A stretch of DNA of 24,072 nt, taken from assembly GCA_003490025.1 (NCBI GenBank), contig DNJC01000075.1, forward strand, positions 32,262 through 56,333, given 5' to 3'. A model generated the notes under the pieces. That model did not search any database, was not told where the DNA came from, and saw nothing but the letters and a program-made list of their open reading frames with translations. The DNA comes from Geobacter sp. GTDB lineage: Bacteria; Desulfobacterota; Desulfuromonadia; Geobacterales; Geobacteraceae. This document shows positions 21,840 through 24,072 of this stretch, in pieces. Each line of letters opens with the position of its first letter. Within the stretch, counting starts at the first letter, position 1. The position numbers and the translations under genes are program-made.

Positions 21840-22565
21840 TCAGTCCGCGCCCTCATGCAGCGATACCATCCGCAACGAATAGGGGCCGCTTTTTCCTTTG
21901 CCGTCCTGGCGGACGATGACCACGCCGTGCTCGGTGCTGACCCAGCGTCGGGCAGTGGTGTTTGGGTCGCTCAAGTCGACCACCCTGCAGCGCAGGCGCC
22001 TGCCGCCGACTTCGATTACCTCGCTACGAATCCAGTGCAGCTTCCGCTTGACGACCCTTGCCTGCTCGAGGTCCAAAAGCCGCACCTCGATGCTCTCCCC
22101 CTCGCTCCGCATGGTTGTTTCGGGGCAGTCCATGGTGGTGAAGTCATAGCTCGACCTTGGGACCGAAACGGTCCTGGCCGTGCCGTTTTCGTTCAGCCTG
22201 AATCGGAACGCCTCCCCTTCCAGGGATGCCGCCACGGTGGAACTCCTGCCGTCTTCCTCCCCCTGGCGACGGTAGCTGAGCGTCCCTTTCTCTCCGATCA
22301 GGGCGTCCTCCCGGCTGTGCGACGACACCTTGAACAGGACCAGGTTGGCGTCTATGGCGAGATCGGATTCGAACCTGACGCCGCGAGTCCCGGCCTGCGG
22401 GGCGGGTGAGAGGGCCGTCTTCAGCTCTCCCACGCCGAATCCCCTGCTCGTTATCCTGTAGCGGGCGGTCCTGCGCCCCTTGCTCGGCTCTTCGGCGTGG
22501 CTCAGCAGGTACGATGCTCCCAGCAGCATCAGGAGCAGCAGGCTAGATCTTTTCAGCATTGACAT
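21840..22565 (-). CDS. Secreted DUF3108-like protein
   Basis: A 241-residue protein with a clear signal peptide (MLKRSSLLLLMLLGASYLL, cleavage near SHA/EE). The mature part is rich in beta strands with the pattern ARYRITSRGFGVGELKT at its start and VGGRRLRCRVVDLSDPN later, as in DUF3108/DUF6134 periplasmic proteins. Function is not established; many lie near lipid or outer-membrane genes. The start at 22565 has GAGG 4 bases upstream; the Met two codons on has better spacing. It overlaps the end of the Lgt-like gene by 23 bp, so the two are co-transcribed. Confidence 0.75.
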   Translation of the reverse strand: MSMLKRSSLLLLMLLGASYLLSHAEEPSKGRRTARYRITSRGFGVGELKTALSPAPQAGTRGVRFESDLAIDANLVLFKVSSHSREDALIGEKGTLSYRRQGEEDGRSSTVAASLEGEAFRFRLNENGTARTVSVPRSSYDFTTMDCPETTMRSEGESIEVRLLDLEQARVVKRKLHWIRSEVIEVGGRRLRCRVVDLSDPNTTARRWVSTEHGVVIVRQDGKGKSGPYSLRMVSLHEGAD

Positions 22566-23592
22566 GGAACCTCAAAGTTGCGCCGGTGACCCTGCTCAGG
22601 CCGGTGTAGAGGAAGATCCCTATCCACAGGGACTGCAGAAGCAGAAGCGGCACGGGGGTCCACAGGGATGACAGTCCCGCCGACAGGTCCGGAAGCGGAA
22701 AGGAGTCGCCTCCAAAACGGGCCGCCACACCGAAGCTGTAGCAGATGCCGGCGATCCCCATCACCTGGTAGGCGGAGAGCCGCCCGGCGCCGCGGTGGTC
22801 GTCGCGGAAGAACTCGGAGACAACGCGCCACCCCTGGGTGACCGCGACCGAGACCAGGAAGGCGGCGCCGTAGCGCCCCTCCAGGAAGAGCAAGGTCGAG
22901 GCGACACCTGCGGCGCAGTAAAGAAGGTAGGTGATCCCCTGGACCGGGATCACCTTGACCCCCTCCAGACCCGAGGCGTAGGCGATTTTCTTGGTCTTGC
23001 CGGTGAAGGTGAGTGCGACAGGGGAGAGCAGGGAGGCGACTTTGGGGTGGCAGGCGGCGAGGGGCTTGCCGTAGCAGCAGCCGAAACTGACGCAGGCGAG
23101 CCTGCCGAACCCCTCGCCGAACGCGTAGGCGATGGCGATCGCGGCGAGAGCGGCAAGCGGCTGCACGCCTGAGGGACCCCCGAGCTGCAGCCGGTTCACC
23201 AGCGCGATGATCCAGGGAGCGATCAGGGTGCCGACGAAGACAGCGCCCCCCACCGTGAAGGTGTTCGCCTTCCTTTCCACGACCTGGGCCACGAGCCGCG
23301 ACGCGGGGACGCAGGCGGCCAGAAGCAGGACGACGGTGGCGGCGACCGCCCGCAGGGAAACCCCGGCCGCCCCCATCAGCACCAGCGCCAGAAGGGTCGC
23401 CGCCAGGTAGGCGTTGGCGGTGAGTATGCCGTACCAGGTCAGGTTGATCCCGGACCAGGAACCGTCGCCTCTTTTTTCAAGGGGGACCGCGGCGGCGATC
23501 TGCCAGCGCTCGGCCGGAAGGGTCTTTACCCCCCATATGAGGTACAGGGCCGAAAACGCGGCCAGCGCCGACACGAAAACGATCTGGGTCAC
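22543..23592 (-). CDS. Lgt-like integral membrane protein
   Basis: A 349-residue protein with about seven hydrophobic helices. EGFGRLACVSFGCCYGKP (160-177) corresponds to the conserved GRIGNF-type segment of prolipoprotein diacylglyceryl transferase. IPVQGITYLL stands where Lgt has HPSQLYE, and VSEFFRDDHRG matches its Arg-rich EFFR loop. Several Lgt-specific residues differ, so it is a family member of uncertain activity and probably not the housekeeping enzyme. GTG at 23592 has AAGGAG 9 bases upstream. Neighbours (decarboxylase-like and DUF3108) suggest a role in membrane lipid or lipoprotein chemistry. Confidence 0.72.
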   Translation of the reverse strand: MTQIVFVSALAAFSALYLIWGVKTLPAERWQIAAAVPLEKRGDGSWSGINLTWYGILTANAYLAATLLALVLMGAAGVSLRAVAATVVLLLAACVPASRLVAQVVERKANTFTVGGAVFVGTLIAPWIIALVNRLQLGGPSGVQPLAALAAIAIAYAFGEGFGRLACVSFGCCYGKPLAACHPKVASLLSPVALTFTGKTKKIAYASGLEGVKVIPVQGITYLLYCAAGVASTLLFLEGRYGAAFLVSVAVTQGWRVVSEFFRDDHRGAGRLSAYQVMGIAGICYSFGVAARFGGDSFPLPDLSAGLSSLWTPVPLLLLQSLWIGIFLYTGLSRVTGATLRFHVNAEKI

Positions 23593-23632
23593 TGTTGTTT
23601 TCTCCTTTTTATGAAATCCACCGCTTACCGCC

Positions 23633-24072
23633 TCACTGCCTGGCCCTGCCCAAAGGCGCCCGGACCCTTATGTCGGTCTCCACCAGGGGGGAACCGAACC
23701 CCTTGGAAAAACGGCTGATGGCGTCGGTGCGGGTCTGGTTTTCCAGGAGATCCGGGGCAAACTCGACCCGTCCCCGCTGGAAGACCAGGATGTCGGTGCT
23801 GCTCCCGGGGCGGTACAGCGACTTCGGCTGCCCCTTCTCCAGGAACATGCGGGGAACCACCGGCCTGGGGTCCTCGTACCGCTTTTCGCTGTAGCACTGC
23901 ACGATGTCCCCAATCATGAGCGCGACGACCTCGATCATCGCGACCAGGCCGACGCCGGTTCCGCCCTTCACGTCGGTGTCGATGATGGTGACCACCCGCC
24001 GGTTCTTGGAATAGGGGGTGGCGACGGTGACGATCGCCCCGGGGTTGCAGGAGTTGAAGGCGCCGTCGATCT
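23633..24072 (-). CDS. Phosphatidylserine decarboxylase-like protein (C-terminal part)
   Basis: The frame is open to the window edge and gives about 145 C-terminal residues; the start is outside. Visible are FNSCNPGAIVTVATPYSKNR, a GGTGVGLVAMIEVVALMIGD segment and YRPGSSTDILVFQRG. The last corresponds to the Gly-Ser self-cleavage site (LGST in the classical enzyme) where the Ser becomes a pyruvoyl group. This matches the phosphatidylserine decarboxylase family, which makes phosphatidylethanolamine. The surroundings of the cleavage site differ from the housekeeping type. It lies 40 bp upstream of the Lgt-like gene in the same direction. Confidence 0.65.
   Translation of the reverse strand, partial: IDGAFNSCNPGAIVTVATPYSKNRRVVTIIDTDVKGGTGVGLVAMIEVVALMIGDIVQCYSEKRYEDPRPVVPRMFLEKGQPKSLYRPGSSTDILVFQRGRVEFAPDLLENQTRTDAISRFSKGFGSPLVETDIRVRAPLGRARQ

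Noticed and set aside
1..24072. CRISPR arrays, insertion sequences, rRNA genes
   Set aside because: No regularly spaced repeats, transposase motifs or ribosomal RNA sequence were seen.

Overview
This window is a GC-rich stretch of bacterial chromosome. It carries a complete phosphate-sensing and high-affinity phosphate-uptake locus, with translation-related genes on its left and a signalling and envelope-lipid region on its right. Gene content, codon bias and the mix of signalling families suggest a Desulfuromonadota bacterium close to Geobacter/Geomonas. That placement rests on overall resemblance and not on a marker gene.

Left part (1-3900): a small cupin protein and a divergent metallo-beta-lactamase-fold hydrolase share a promoter region with an FNR-type palindrome. 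A long imperfect inverted-repeat element follows. Then come four translation-related items: a SUI1/YciH protein, a small S4-domain RNA-binding protein, an EF-P paralogue of the EfpL/YeiP type (Arg33 at the loop tip) and tRNA-Phe(GAA) with its own promoter and terminator. Beyond the tRNA lies a short, mostly non-coding stretch and a small ribbon-helix-helix-like gene behind a perfect inverted repeat. Its frame runs into the 3' end of phoU.

Central part (3870-16375), the Pho locus: phoB-phoR-phoU (first copy) run leftward, pstS runs rightward and stands alone with its own terminator, and pstC-pstA-pstB-phoU (second copy) run leftward. Between pstS and the second phoU, facing rightward, sits a tightly coupled pair: an alpha/beta hydrolase and a GH3-family acyl-adenylating enzyme. 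To the right of pstC, also rightward, lie a DUF2062 membrane protein and a thioredoxin-type arsenate reductase. Five promoters in this region share one architecture: two 7-bp PhoB half-sites separated by 4 bp, then exactly 10 bp, then a -10-like hexamer. They precede pstS, phoB, pstC, the hydrolase-GH3 pair and DUF2062-arsC. This makes the hydrolase-GH3 pair a likely member of the phosphate-starvation response, and it is the most promising undescribed system here.

Right part (16391-24072), all leftward: a membrane hybrid histidine kinase preceded by a partner-switching operon (SpoIIE/RsbU-like phosphatase with CBS-like N-terminus, RsbW-like ATPase with degenerate receiver, STAS antagonist, and a 48-residue protein). 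Upstream of these are a 43-residue zinc-ribbon protein and a lipid/envelope group: a DUF3108-like secreted protein, an Lgt-like integral membrane protein and a phosphatidylserine-decarboxylase-like protein cut by the window edge.

How it fits together: PhoR senses low phosphate with Pst and PhoU, and PhoB activates its own operon, the transporter genes and (by site) two accessory operons. One accessory operon may deal with arsenate that enters with phosphate. The other may make or recycle an acyl conjugate when phosphate is scarce. The statements about accessory function are inference.
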